Of a stretch of DNA of 64,000 bases, positions 1 through 11,900 are shown piece after piece. This DNA is from Carposina sasakii (taxonomy: Eukaryota > Arthropoda > Insecta > Lepidoptera > Carposinidae): positions 4,836,001 through 4,900,000 of the forward strand of contig CP053156.1 of NCBI GenBank assembly GCA_014607495.2, written 5' to 3'. The notes beneath the pieces were generated by a model. That model saw only the letters and a program-made list of their open reading frames with translations. It ran no database searches and had not been told where the DNA came from. The stretch's first letter is position 1, and the number at the start of each line of letters is the position of its first letter. The position numbers and the translations under genes were made by a program.

Positions 1-173
1 TCATCTTGGACACATGTACGACCGTGTTTAAACTCAGCCACCCAGTTTTTTACTGTGGCATAAGAAGGAGCACATTCACCCAAAACATTCTTTAACTTGT
101 CATAGATAACTTTCCCTTTCATGCCCTTCATACGAAGAAACTTTATCATCGCTCTTTGTTCAATTTTATCCAT
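1..173 (-). pseudogene. mariner-type transposase, N-terminal fragment cut by window edge
   Basis: The reverse strand opens with an ATG at 173-171 and stays open to the window edge for about 57 residues. It reads MDKIEQRAMIKFLRMKGMKG, then a segment with TVKNWVAEFKHGR. This is the helix-turn-helix N-terminal half of a mariner transposase, which binds the element's own terminal repeats. The catalytic domain would lie left of the window, so intactness cannot be judged. I did not locate the terminal inverted repeat upstream of the start. The family call is firm; whether the element is still coding is unknown. Confidence 0.75.
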
Positions 174-373
174 TTTGAAAACAGTTGACGAAATATATTT
201 TCAAATGGCAAAAAATCAATAAAATTATCACGCCACCGAATTCAAATTTAGGACACAAGTGCCCAGAGATACGAATTTAAAAATGACATATAATTTTTTT
301 AAATTTTAACTTATTAAATAGCAGTGGCTAGTTACTTATCATCCCGCCTACGTATCTTGTAAAATAAACATAT

Positions 374-473
374 CAGATTTTCGAGCCTAAATTTTGTGAG
401 TACCTAGGTTCCTTATAGTGGGCTATTTACATAGCTTTTCTTGAAACATACCCCTTTTATTACAGCCTGTATA
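374..473 (+). repeat. half copy of the TACAGGGTGTAAC palindromic MITE
   Basis: This stretch matches the right arm of the MITE whose full copies lie at 13747-14010 and 47156-47419. It shares 'tatagtgggctatttacata', the AGCTTTTC block and the TTACAGCCTGTATA end. The left arm is missing. Confidence 0.75.
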
Positions 474-475
474 AA

Positions 476-717
476 TAAATAAATAAATAACCACACAACT
501 ACACAACACATTAACCTAGTCCCACAGAAAGATCCCTAAGGTCTTGTGTCGTGGGTACTAAGTAACGGTATATAAATACATAGATAAGTATAGAAACATC
601 CATGACTTGGAAACAAACATTGATATTCATCATATCAATGTTTGCACCTACCGGGATTCGAACCCAGGACCAATGGCGTCGCAGGCAGGGTCACTATCTA
701 CTAGACCAGTCCGCCGT
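476..717 (-). repeat. tRNA-derived SINE
   Basis: On the reverse strand a tRNA-like head has a B-box match (GGGTTCGAATCCCGG, 655-669). It is followed by a tRNA-unrelated body (GCAAACATTGATATGATGAA), the GGGTACCCACGACACAAG-type segment and a TTATTTATTTAT tail at the low-coordinate end. Related copies lie near 14984-15127 and 43625-43790. An open frame of 63 codons over this element is part of the repeat, not a gene. Confidence 0.8.
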
Positions 718-1109
718 CAATATATGTATGTACCTATTCTACATTTTACTAACAAATCTTTAATAAGTAGTATATTTTATGTGTTTATTAATTTGTAAAG
801 CAAAAATAAAGGTAGAAATGAAAAAATTTGGTACAAAAATTATCTTTCTTATTAAGTATTGACATATCCATGTTCAAATTTCGTCGTGAATTCCCGCACA
901 CTTGTACTACCTATATGAGCTAGATGTACCTACTACATTTTAGTAAAACTCTGAAGTTATCTACTAGGTACATGAAATACATTAAAATTGATGACACGTT
1001 TTGTTGGGATCTAAGTAGTCTCTTATTCCGCCCATTAATGTAGTTTTCTATTCTTAGCTTACTTATTCTTTATTGCACACACAAAAAATATAAATTACAA
1101 GATAAAAGA

Positions 1110-1175
1110 AGAGATGCGTGTACAAGGGCATATTATCTCTACAAGGGATCTTTTCCAGCAAGCCAAGCAAGTAAA
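1110..1175 (-). repeat. LINE 3'-end fragment
   Basis: The segment with 'atctctacaagggatc' and 'ttccagcaagcca' is a diverged inverted match to 17735-17840, where the same sequence runs on into an AATAAA-bearing 3' tail. A further copy lies at 6040-6100. It looks like the 3' end of a non-LTR element; no protein remains. Confidence 0.4.
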
Positions 1176-1224
1176 TTGTATCAGGCTTTACTATTCGGAA
1201 GTTAAAATTTCCATTGAGGGAACC

Positions 1225-1440
1225 TAATCCTGAAGATGCCACGGGTGTTGGCGAAACATAATTATGTCGATTAACATTTTTAATTGGTTTTCGGATTAGC
1301 AGCTATGTACTTATGATTGCATGCTAGGTGCTTGAATCTGGCTTCTCGTTACGACTGTAGTGTCTTGTGTTCGTGACCATGAGTCGGCATATCTAAGGGT
1401 CAGCGGAGGGTATAGGGCCCGGTGGTGGGCGAGCCCTCGA
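1225..1440 (+). repeat. dispersed repeat, diverged copy of the 44208/45019 family
   Basis: It shares the ordered blocks 'cctgaagatgccacgg', 'gttggcgaaacata', 'gcatgctaggtgctt' and 'tagggcccggtggtgggcg' with the two copies at 44208-44480 and 45019-45298. No coding capacity is visible. The class is unknown to me. Confidence 0.6.
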
Positions 1441-1461
1441 TCGAACTTATATTATTATAAA

Positions 1462-1800
1462 CCAGTGGACTCCCGCGACTCCGTCCGCGTGGACTACAGA
1501 ATAAAAGCAAAATGTCGAAATTATCTGGGATAAAAATATTTCCCTTGATAAAAAGTAGTCTATATGTTAAGTAGGACCTGTCACAATATATTCCTGAGAA
1601 CTGCATCGAAATCGGCAGCCGTTTCTGAGATTAGCGTGCACAAACGCACAGACAAAAATTCCAAAAATATTTCTTATGGGTACTATTGCGTTGATAAAGG
1701 TCTCCTATAATATTTTTTCTTATATATCTTCTATATACCTAGGTACAGACAGCGATCCGTTACATTTTTATTATAATGTATATTATAGATAAGTACGAAA
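1462..1800 (+). repeat. LINE-like 3'-end repeat (AGTGGAC..CGCGACTCCGTCCGCG family)
   Basis: Contains CCAGTGGACTCCCGCGACTC, CGCGTGGACTACAGAA, 'gagattagcgtgcacaaacg' and the cagacagcgatccgttac end. The same order of blocks recurs at 4975-5185, 6740-7022 (reverse), 17571-18065 and 50991-51068 (reverse). The sequence type is common in Lepidoptera and resembles RTE-type LINE 3' ends. The class is an inference. Confidence 0.6.
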
Positions 1801-2775
1801 GTAGCCGTCTGTCTGTCTGGCTTTCACGCCAGAACTACTGAACATTTGTATTTAAACTTAAACATAGGTAAACAAAACAGACGACTGTTACACGCGTGTT
1901 TAAAAAAAATATTTCTTATTCTTATTTTTTTTAACCGTTGATGCTACAATTCATTAAATTAACCTCCTCAAAAAATGCCTAGGTACGTATTTGTTTGGAA
2001 CTACAACCACAGATTGGATTATTGATATGGGCGCCTGGTTTGTTGGAAGAGATCTTTCTACCGATACTTCTACATTGCCTATGTCATTTTTTTGCCATTT
2101 GTGTTTCTTATTTAGCGCATAATAAAGAATGAGAAAATCCAAACAAGGGCTAACATTATACACTTCGGACAGCAAAACCAAAAAATATGCGCAATGGACG
2201 CATAATATAATATTTTTGTGCTGATAAGAAACTGGTATCGAATACCTTATCAAATGAAGAATAATACATAATTGCACTTCTCTAGTAGTATTTTGTCTCT
2301 TTCATACTCCTTGTAGTACCCATCCTTCTTCCTCGCTCTAACTTTACATTTTACCTTTTTTAATTTTTAGTTAGCATCTGTCACTTGGAGGGGGCGCTTG
2401 TGACGCTGCGCTGCCATTAATTATTTTCTGATATTCAATACCTATTTTATTATTGTAAAAGTAAGTGTAATTTTATGCGTATTACAAATTAATTCCAAGT
2501 TTCTTATCGTACAACGTTTTACAGTAAAAATATAATCAAGTGTATGTGATCGATTAATTAAAACTGTGGGTGTGGTGAATACCGAAACTTTATTCCTTCA
2601 AAATCACGTTTTTATCTTTCTGAGGCTATAGTTTCCCGTGTTTATCGAGTTTACGATAACTTTATTAACTGTTTGTGATGTCCACCGCAATTAGTCAAGT
2701 GTAGAACCGATTTTCTGCGGTGTTTTGTTGTGTTGTAAATATTGTGTTAAGTGAGTGTTTTTTTCTGGTTTCTAG

Positions 2776-2928
2776 ACGTCGTCGTCGACCAAAACTACAA
2801 CGATGACGACACCGGCAAAACTGTTTGGTCGGGAGCTATCGACGTACGATGAAGTGGACGTCGATGAACTCCTGTCGAAGCTTACCCAGGAGGAACTCAC
2901 AATGTTGGCCAAGGAGGTCGACCCTGAT
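2776..2928 (+). CDS. tmod: tropomodulin coding exon 1 (start codon at 2803)
   Basis: A pyrimidine-rich acceptor (tttctggtttctag) ends at 2775, so a 5' UTR exon must lie upstream. The first ATG is at 2803 and opens MTTPAKLFGRELSTYDEVDV; 42 codons run to GAT at 2928, followed by a gtaagt donor in phase 0. The acidic DVDELLSKLTQEEL segment is the N-terminal tropomyosin-binding region typical of tropomodulins. The frame is also open upstream of the ATG to the acceptor (TSSSTKTTT), but the MTTPAKL start matches the usual start of invertebrate tropomodulins. Confidence 0.85.
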
Positions 2929-5900
2929 GTAAGTAACCTCCGTTTATAACCTGCAACATGCAGGAATAAAAGTACAATGTTGGTATGCACTCCATAATTT
3001 TGTAATAAAGATGGGTTTTCCCTGAATTCTGTGCTGGGAATTTCCATGGGAGAGTCTTTTTGTTGACTTGTAAACTAGGCATATATCTTGTACCTACATG
3101 GTATGGTATGGTAGAATGGGCTTGTTTCCGCAACTCGACGCTCTCTACTCGAGCCAGCCTATCTCCTCCAGAAATCCTAGCAGCCTTTTCAGGTTGCCCA
3201 GAATCTCACTAAGCGAGCCTGGAGAGCCGAGATATTTTCCCTGCAGCCCAGCAGCAGATGGGCGGCTGTCTCCTCTTCCTCCATGCAGGCTCTGCACAGG
3301 GGGCTGTAGGTAACACCTAACGTGGAGAGATGTTTGTTGAAGGCTCTATGACCTGTAACAATACTGGTTATCTTCTACCTATATCATTGCCATCTAATCA
3401 TAGCCTTAGATAGAGACGATATGCAGCCCAAAAACTTGAAAATGTTTAGTGAAACAAAAGTACATATGATCCAACAAAGCCTATGTTAAAGTGGCAAAAA
3501 GGGGCCAAAGAAACCACTTTGTTAGTGAAATAGTAACTATGGTAGTTAGATTCTCTTTTGCAAACTATTTAAAATTAACATTGACTTAGCACTTTACATC
3601 ATACCTAAAGCTATGTTTTAACCAGAATTATTTTTTTAAATAAGTACCCAAACAGAACTATGTAATATCATTATCTAGCACTGTGATACCATTCTGTACT
3701 AAGTAGTCAATTGGGACTGAAGGCCATATGACATGACTTCATGAGCACATTGGTCACTCTATGAATTACATGATATTACACAATACTCAATAAAAGGTGC
3801 AAACAAACTCGAGATAAGGGTGAAATTGCCATCTTTGTGTGCAAATTAGAGATAAAAATACCTACATTTTTATCACTAATTTGCACACATAGATACTTAC
3901 ATTCTAAGTAGGTTTTCATAAATATTTAAACAGGAACCTAAGTAAATGGTGTCTTAATACAAATAGCATAATATGTTTTAAATTTTATTGTAACCTAGAT
4001 TTGTTTGGAAAACTCATTTTAGCTGTAAATATACATTTTGTGATAGTGGCAACTGGTCACGCTGCCATGGTCGCTAGCAAAATATAGCCCCTTAATGTAC
4101 ACACTACTCAAACTGACTGCAAAGTTATTAAAAAAATATTGATTTTGTATAAAGTGGCAGCCCTACAACATATTTGATTGATAACAGATAACAAGTGAAC
4201 ACAAGACAAGGCCAGAGAATGTAACAATTAACAATTGCTGAGCCTGCACAATAAAGTGACCATGCCATGTCATAATTTTTAATGCTCTGATTATGTTACG
4301 AAATGTTGTTACAATTTGGCATAATAGACTTTAAAGTTTTACAAGAACTGTGTGGATTCGCTCCAATAGTTACAAGTGCATTAAAATATACTTTTACATA
4401 AAGAAATGTTGTCTACAACAAATTTTGTGGTAGGTACATAGGTTTATCAATAACTACAATAATAATTGTAGGTATCTAACTAATATACATATTTTTTATA
4501 AAGTTAGAATGAAGCAAGACATACATAAGTTCATAACCTCACGCCTATGTCCTATAGAAGTAGGCAGATACTACAGATCTCCATTTAATATGTCCCAAAC
4601 ATACCTAGAATGAAGTACATTTATTAAATCAATTAATTTAAGCAAATTGCAATCACCTTCACATCAACTAGCCTTTATTTTATCACTTAATCAGTTTGTT
4701 GACAGATTAATTTGTCCTTTATGTACTTGGATTGCTACTTCATTATCTTGTGACAATTGATAGAAAATTGATTGATGATTGATAATGAACATTTCATGCA
4801 ATTGATAAAAAATTATGTCTGTCTGTAGAATATAGTACCTAGGTAGGTAAGTGTACAGTTTTATAACCTGATACAATAGGTACATACTGTAACATTGGAT
4901 AACTTTAGTCCTAGTGGATAACTTTGGTCCAGTTCAAAATTAACTGTTGTACCTATGCTGCTTTTTTATTTATTACCAGTGGACGCCCGCGACTCCGTAC
5001 GCGTGGACTACAGAAAAAACAAAATGCCGGGATAAAAAGTAGCCTATATGTTAAGTGGGAAGAAAGTCCTAATATATTCCTGAAAACTGCATTGAAATCG
5101 GTTCAGCCGTTTCCAAGATTAGCGTGCACAAATGCACAGACAAACAGACAAAAATTCCAAAAATCATTATTTTGGGTACTGAGACCCTCTTTGGGATAAA
5201 TATATTATCATTGAAATAAAGAAAATTTCAGAAAGTTAAGTGTGAAATATGCTAGGATAATAATATCGGATAATTATCCAAAAAAATGTTTATCTTGATA
5301 ATTTCGAACCATGCTTTTGATAACTACTTGTAGTAGCGTAAATTGGCTGTAAAACATTTTGATATATTAATAGCAAAAACTCCTTTTGTCATGTCAAGTT
5401 AAAAGAAGCACTGACCACTATTTTAAATTCATTTTTGATTTTCGTGACGAGATAGTAGGTAGTTCTATAAAAAAAAAATTTACTACTCTACTTAGTATAT
5501 AGGATAAACCACAGTAAGTAACTATGATAATGTTATTAGTTAGTCAGTTTGATATTTTCTGCATTTATATTTAATTTATGAACAAGTCTGTTAATAACCA
5601 CATTATAATACCAACTTCTTCAGTTAATTTCATATAACTTGTACTTTGTATTATGAAGATGACTTCATAAGGAATAATAATAAGCATAATAATTTAGATA
5701 GACTAATTTAGAATAGTGTAAGTCATTTAATAACATTAAATCAGCCCACATTTACCCACTGCTGGGTATACTATATCCACTATAATAATTGGCCACTTTC
5801 CTGCTACGTCATCAACTCAGCAAGCGTAACGGCTATCTTTTTGGACAGTTCATAGTGATGACCACTCATCGAAACTTGCCTTGTCTGAAGAAAATATGGC

Positions 5901-8900
5901 AACACACACCGATGCCACTTCCATTTCATTAAGTGTCAATGAGTTGATATGATGAATATCGATGTTTGTTTCTGAATCATTCTTACTATTTATTGTATAC
6001 AGAACATTACGATAAATACGGAGAAAATTATAACAAAATTGCATACAAAGGCGTGCTTATCTCTGCAAGAGATTTCTTCCAGCACACCAGAGAGCAAAAT
6101 GAGGCCAATAGCTAAGTTAAAACGTAATAATGTGTACAGACACAATTAAAACTAGGTTAATTAAGGTAATTGCAATTAAGACCTTAGTGTTAGGTACTAG
6201 GTTATTGTTAATATGCTGTAAACTGTGCGTGTGATTGTCTAAACTGTCTAAAGAAATAGCCGATAGGCCTGCTAGTTCCGTGCTTCCCGCATCCACTGCA
6301 TCCTTGCCATGACCAGGGCTGGCTGGTGGTCGGCCTACTGGGCGTTTTGCAGTTTTGACTAGCCACTCAGTTAAACCGCTTGACGTGTGTAGTGGAGCCA
6401 ACTATTAGCCCGATGGGCTCGGAACTCGGAAGCCTTTCACCACCTGATATACCATCGTATTTTATAGGCACATACCTAGATTATTCTTGTTCTTGACTGA
6501 CCAAAGTTTAGACCTGAACCTATATCTGATGACCATAGAGCAGAATGCAAATTAATGTGGTCTCAACGGTCACAAATTATAACTTGCATAATGCATGTTA
6601 TATATGATAATCTTCCACGAGTGGAGAGCAGTAATTTGTAGTATAATCTGTGCTTATTAAACGTATGTAATTAACCTAAATACTAATATAACAGCAGTTA
6701 GCTCCGTTACATATGTAATTTTGTATAATTTTAATAAAAAATCTTCATTTTATTGCCGAATCGCTGTCTGTACATGGAAGATATATGACAAAAAATATTA
6801 TAGGAGACCTTTATCAACGCAATAGTACCCAAAAGAATGATTATTGGAATTTTTGTCTGTGCGTTTGTGCACGCTAATCTCAGAAACGGCTGAACCGATT
6901 TCGATGCAGTTTTCAGGAATATATTGTGACAGGTCCCACTTAACATATAGGCTACTTTTTATCGCGGATAATTTCGACATTTTGTTATTTCTGTAGTCCA
7001 CGCGGACGGAGTCGCGGGCGTCAGTAGTTTAGAATATGACAAATGTTAGCTGTGCTGTGCTCGCGACTTTGACCGCATGGATTTTGGTGATTGAAACTAA
7101 ACTAACTGAAACATGTCTTTAGAATTACGTGTTTTTGTTAGTTTATCGAACCTTTTCCCTATGTAATATTGAAAAAGATAGAGACTTACGTCAAGTGGTA
7201 TTTGCATAAAATTTTGAAGTTCCTGTTTTCCGTTTCAAAAGGAACTAAACTCAAGACCGCTCCCCCCAGTCTTTTCTATCCAACCTAAGAACGCCTCTCT
7301 GAATTCCAGGACAACTTCTTACCGCCTTCGCAACGCAACAACTACGACTGTGAGAAGGAGTCGACCGGCCCCCTGAACCGCAAGAAACTGATAGAACACA
7401 TCAACAAACAGGCGCTGGAGACGCCTGACAAGCCTGAACTGAAGCCCTACGTCGCCGGCACTGTTAGGGGGAAGAAGGTAAGCTAGTCAACATTTTGTCT
7501 TAGAGGCCCTAAAATCATTCATGCAGGCTTAACTAGAATACATCAGCATCTACGCCCGTGCATATGTATGAGTCGGCTGAGGAACTCGAGCCTTCTCTCA
7601 GGCGATAGAACTTTGCTTTTGCAACACACGGCCCGTGGGAGCGACGACTGTTTAAACGTAGCTAGGCATAGAGAAACTTAACGCTAAGTATAGCCAAAAG
7701 TTACTTATGCGATTATTAGCGACCTTGGTGAAGCCTCCCGGACAATAATACAAAACGTGATCACAAATTACATGAACGTTTTACCTTCGCTATGTAATAA
7801 TCTGCCTTCACATAACGTAAACAAACCTGACCTTGTATTATACACAATAAATAATACTGATGCCTTTTTACCAAGGCTCTTACATGATGGTTGGTATGTA
7901 GTGTGAAAGCTAAAGTATGGCAGATATGTCTGTGCTAAACATGCATATTTAGCAACCATGCAACAAACTGTTGTATATAGTCAGTAAAAAATCTAACCAT
8001 CTAGTCGCGTAGACATATTTATGTCAAAATAGACTACATCGGCATGGCTTACTTGATTATCTTTTCTGGATCAGATTTTAGTTATGTATTTATTAAATAG
8101 AGCGATATAGCCGGTATAGCATTATTTAAAGTGTTACCATTATTTATCTTAGAATCCATGTTCATTTATTAGCGAATCTAATTGATCATTTAATTTTATT
8201 CATGTATAATCTTTATAAAAACAAACCTGACAATTAATACTATGCCTTAAAATATTAATAAAGAAGATAAAAAAAACCCTACACTAAACGAACCCACGAC
8301 CATAGCGTGTGTGCTTATTTCTTAACATCATCTGCCATAGCATGGTTTTACAATAATTATCATGACGACTAAAATAATTAAGTTTATTGACGTATCCAAA
8401 CGCGCTAGACATAAAAAAAAACTTTGAACTGACAAGAGAAGTGTGAATGTCAGGAATTTATCTTTTTTTACGTACTTTCTTACTTTTTTTGACACCATAA
8501 AAACAAACTCGAATAAAATCGTATTCTCATTTAAATTTTATTATTCTTTGCTGTTCATTCAATAATTCCAACAAACTGAGACCCTCTTTGAGATAAATAT
8601 TATTATAATTTAAATAAAGAAAATTTCTAGAAGTTAATTGACAAATCAGCTAGGATCTTGATAATTTCGAACCCTGGCAAAAGGTTTGACAGACCGCAGA
8701 GAGATTTTTCGCATATGCTGCAAGATAGACTTATTAAATTTGATAAAGAAATAAAACTACAATAGAGATATTTCTGTTCGCTTATCCGGTATGCTATACA
8801 TAATGAAAATACATTCTACTTTACCGCAATATCGCACTCCGGCATTATTTTCTCTATTCTTCTGCACAACTATTTTTGCCAGTCTACAAGGTTTCAACTT

Positions 8901-11900
8901 AAATAAAGTTAGATGGTAATCGAATTTCGTGAGGGCAATGTTATTATGTCTATTGAATTTAAAATGTCAAAGTTATGTTTATGTTGCAACGTAGGTATAC
9001 CCATCTTATACTCGCGGAAAATTATAGTGCGATCTATGTGCTTAGCACATTATCACAGTTTTCCTAATGCGTTTATAAGATACTCTTTACAGTATAGGCT
9101 GATGAAAAAACTTTACAAATCACGAAGTTGCCTTAATTACCGTCAGGGATGCTTCGATCAAATCATTATCACTCAAACTGATCTACCAATCAAATTCGTT
9201 GACACACTAACAGAAAAATATTGGTGGATATCACAACAGCGTGTGATTTTTTATAGCAACATAGTATCTTTTTCTTCGTCAGCCTATTGCAGTCCACTGC
9301 TGGACGTAGGCCTCCCTCAGGGCCCGCCACAAGGCTACTGCCACAGGGGGATTTTGCCCATAGTCACCACGCTGGGCAGGCGGGTTGGTGACCGCAGTGT
9401 GATTTTCGGACTATGTTGTCAGTACGGGAGGCGCTGCTGCCTACCTCCCGGAAACCCTTAATCGCCTCGTACGATACCCACGGGCAGGCAGGGGTGGTAC
9501 AAACTCTACTCTGCCGGCTGCACGCGGCTAACATAGCATAGCACATCTCTAACCTAAAGCTCATATAAACACCCCGCCCCATTTGTCGCAATTTTGGAAT
9601 AGTCTTTCTTAAACATGACATTTGGTATTATCCCCCAAGTTCTGGATGACGACCGATTCAAAGATTATTATGATTATCCCAGTCACGGGCCTGTACCAAT
9701 TAATTTATTTCATGTACAGATTTTAATGTTGTAAAATTGTCACTTAGCTCGTAAAGCACGTAAAACCGTCGGTCCTGCGCCTGATCTCTGTCCGGTCGTG
9801 TCGGCTTTCCATCCCATCGGACTATGACAGTAACGGTTTAGAGAGTGCATCTGTGTTTGCGCACACACTTGTGCACTATAATATCTCCTGCGTACCTGGC
9901 CAATCTCCGTAGAGATTGGTCGCCTGGGCCGAAATATGGTCGGAGATCATCATCATCATCATTATTCAAGATATGACTATTTTGTGACTTATGAAACAAT
10001 ATCCTATTAGTTTAAAAGTCTTTTGATATCTATCGATTTGTGCACAGACTTTTAAACTGTTAGGATAATAAAGTTTTGGGCAGTGGCCATTTCGAAATTG
10101 CAACAAGTTATAAAATCAGAACCGAATGGCAGTCTCCGAGAAAATGTGGCGGGAACTAGAAAGTGTAATCTTGATCTTGAAATAGGTACATCTCACGATT
10201 GAGCTAACGTCAAGAGTCAAGTTCAATGCCAAAAGTGCCAGGTGTTTCTGTTATTTGCACAAAATACTTATAAATCTTTTTGTTCCACAGTGTGGATGTC
10301 CGTTTGTGCCTGTGAACTAATACTCTTTACCTTTGACTAATCGTGACTATATTGCGGGCTTGAACCAACCGCCAATGTGCCTAAAGGCCTTAGGCCGCCT
10401 TTCCACGGCGGAGAACCGGCTTCCTGATATGTAGCTTGCAGTAGTGGAGCCGAAGCAACGCGGTAGCGAAAATTGAGAGTTGTATGTGCGCAGGGCGATG
10501 GAGGACGCCTTGCGCTCATCCCGCGCACGCACACTTAATTTTTGCTATCGAATTGCTTTGCTATTGCAAATTAGGTAATCAGGGGGCTGGGCGGGTTCGG
10601 TTTTAATCGCGTGTTTACCTGAGCTTTAGACTGCTTTTTTATCAGGGTTGTGATGTGCTATGGTGCAACGGATGCACATATGGTCTGTGATGCCAATGAA
10701 TCTCTGATGGAAAGACAGACATCTCTCTTGATTGTGTGGTTTTGATCAACGAGCTGAAAATGTTGCGTCCGACTGAAATTTAAAATATATCCCAAAGAGA
10801 TTTTTCTTGTAATTACAAGTTTCTCGTTCAACTTCTGGATTAATCCATAAACAAGTTCTCAGCATTGTCGTAGTGATATTACAAAAAAAAAACAACCATT
10901 CCCAATCAATTTATTAAAACCCACACCTCTTGTTTCCAGTGGATACCGCCTGCCCAACCTGAGAAGTTGCGAGAGGCGGAGGAGCAGATATCAATAGACC
11001 TCGGCGAGGAGTACGAACAGGCACTCGATACCGCCTCGCAGGAGGAAATTATTGATTTGGCTGGTCAGTACATATTACTAACAGTACGCGATTTTATCCG
11101 CCTATGTGTTATTCTGATTCATCTGGCAAGTTTCATCAAAATCTCAATAGTTTTTGTGTGAAAGACTAACAAACATCGACAAACTATCTCATTTATTTTA
11201 ATGGAATGATGTAACTGATTAGTTAGTAGGAGAACCGCTACTTATTGGGTTTGTGGAGGGTCTCCCTCATAGTCGTATGTGTCTTGCATTGAGGAAATAA
11301 AATAAAATGCCAAGTTATTAATACACGGCTGAAATTAACGTGACTTTTCACGGTCAGTACTCTACCAGTTACTAGTATCTATAACAATTATTTTGTGGCA
11401 AGCGAAACGGCTGAAGGGCCACCATTGTCCAATACATAAATAAATCACGCACCCACTAAATCAGTGGTTCCCAAAGTGGTCCAGGTGGACCCCCAGGGGT
11501 CTACAGGAGACTCGACGGGGGTCTACGTTGGCGTGAAAAAATTGAGGTTCACAATTAATTTGTATGTGATGTAGGCCTGTAGGGGGTCCACCAGAACCAG
11601 TAAACTTTTGAAAGGGGTCTACGAGAAATAAAGGTTTGGGAACCTCTGCACTAAATTCTCCATAATGAATCATCATCATCTTCCTACTAAGGGGTCGGCG
11701 CAATATGGTTTCTTTCGAAACTCATATTGTCAAAGATTTGGTGTTTATTTTGCGGCCGGCTGCCTGTCTTACGCCAACCCTCCTCAGGTATAGCTAAGTG
11801 CCAATTTTTTTTTTACAAAATCCGTACATGAAATAAATTCAGTGGTACTGAGTGACTGGTATCGAACCTATGGCCTTCGAACTGGAACGCGCACGTCTTA

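Larger units (their letters stand above)
2929..7309 (+). other. tmod intron 1, no gene
   Basis: This 4.4-kb intron holds an antisense LINE fragment (3105-3330), two fragments of the CGCGACTCCGTCCGCG repeat (4975-5185 and 6740-7022), a SINE tail near 5920-5975 and a LINE-tail match at 6040-6100. The open frame at 6117-6401 on the reverse strand contains KRPVGRPPASPGHGKD; it lacks domains I recognise and ends in repeat-like sequence, so it is not called as a gene. Confidence 0.7.
7478..10939 (+). other. tmod intron 2, no gene
   Basis: The intron holds a LINE/SINE-type fragment (9262-9500, reverse), a (ATC)n run near 9948-9965 and a MITE (10425-10589). The 182-codon open frame at 8913-9461 runs into the repeat at its end and shows no known domain; I do not support it as a gene. 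Between 7500 and 9250 I see nothing else. Confidence 0.6.

Noticed and set aside
1462..1800. A protein-coding region because several frames are open across the family copies
   Set aside because: The same blocks occur in both orientations at five places with different frames open, which fits a non-coding LINE 3' end.
8913..9461. 182-codon ORF as a gene
   Set aside because: Its last third is the CAGCAGTGGACTGCAATAGG repeat in reverse, composition is intron-like and no domain or splice partners are seen.
10967..11161. 64-codon ORF as a gene
   Set aside because: It is tmod exon 3 read on into the intron past the gtcagt donor.
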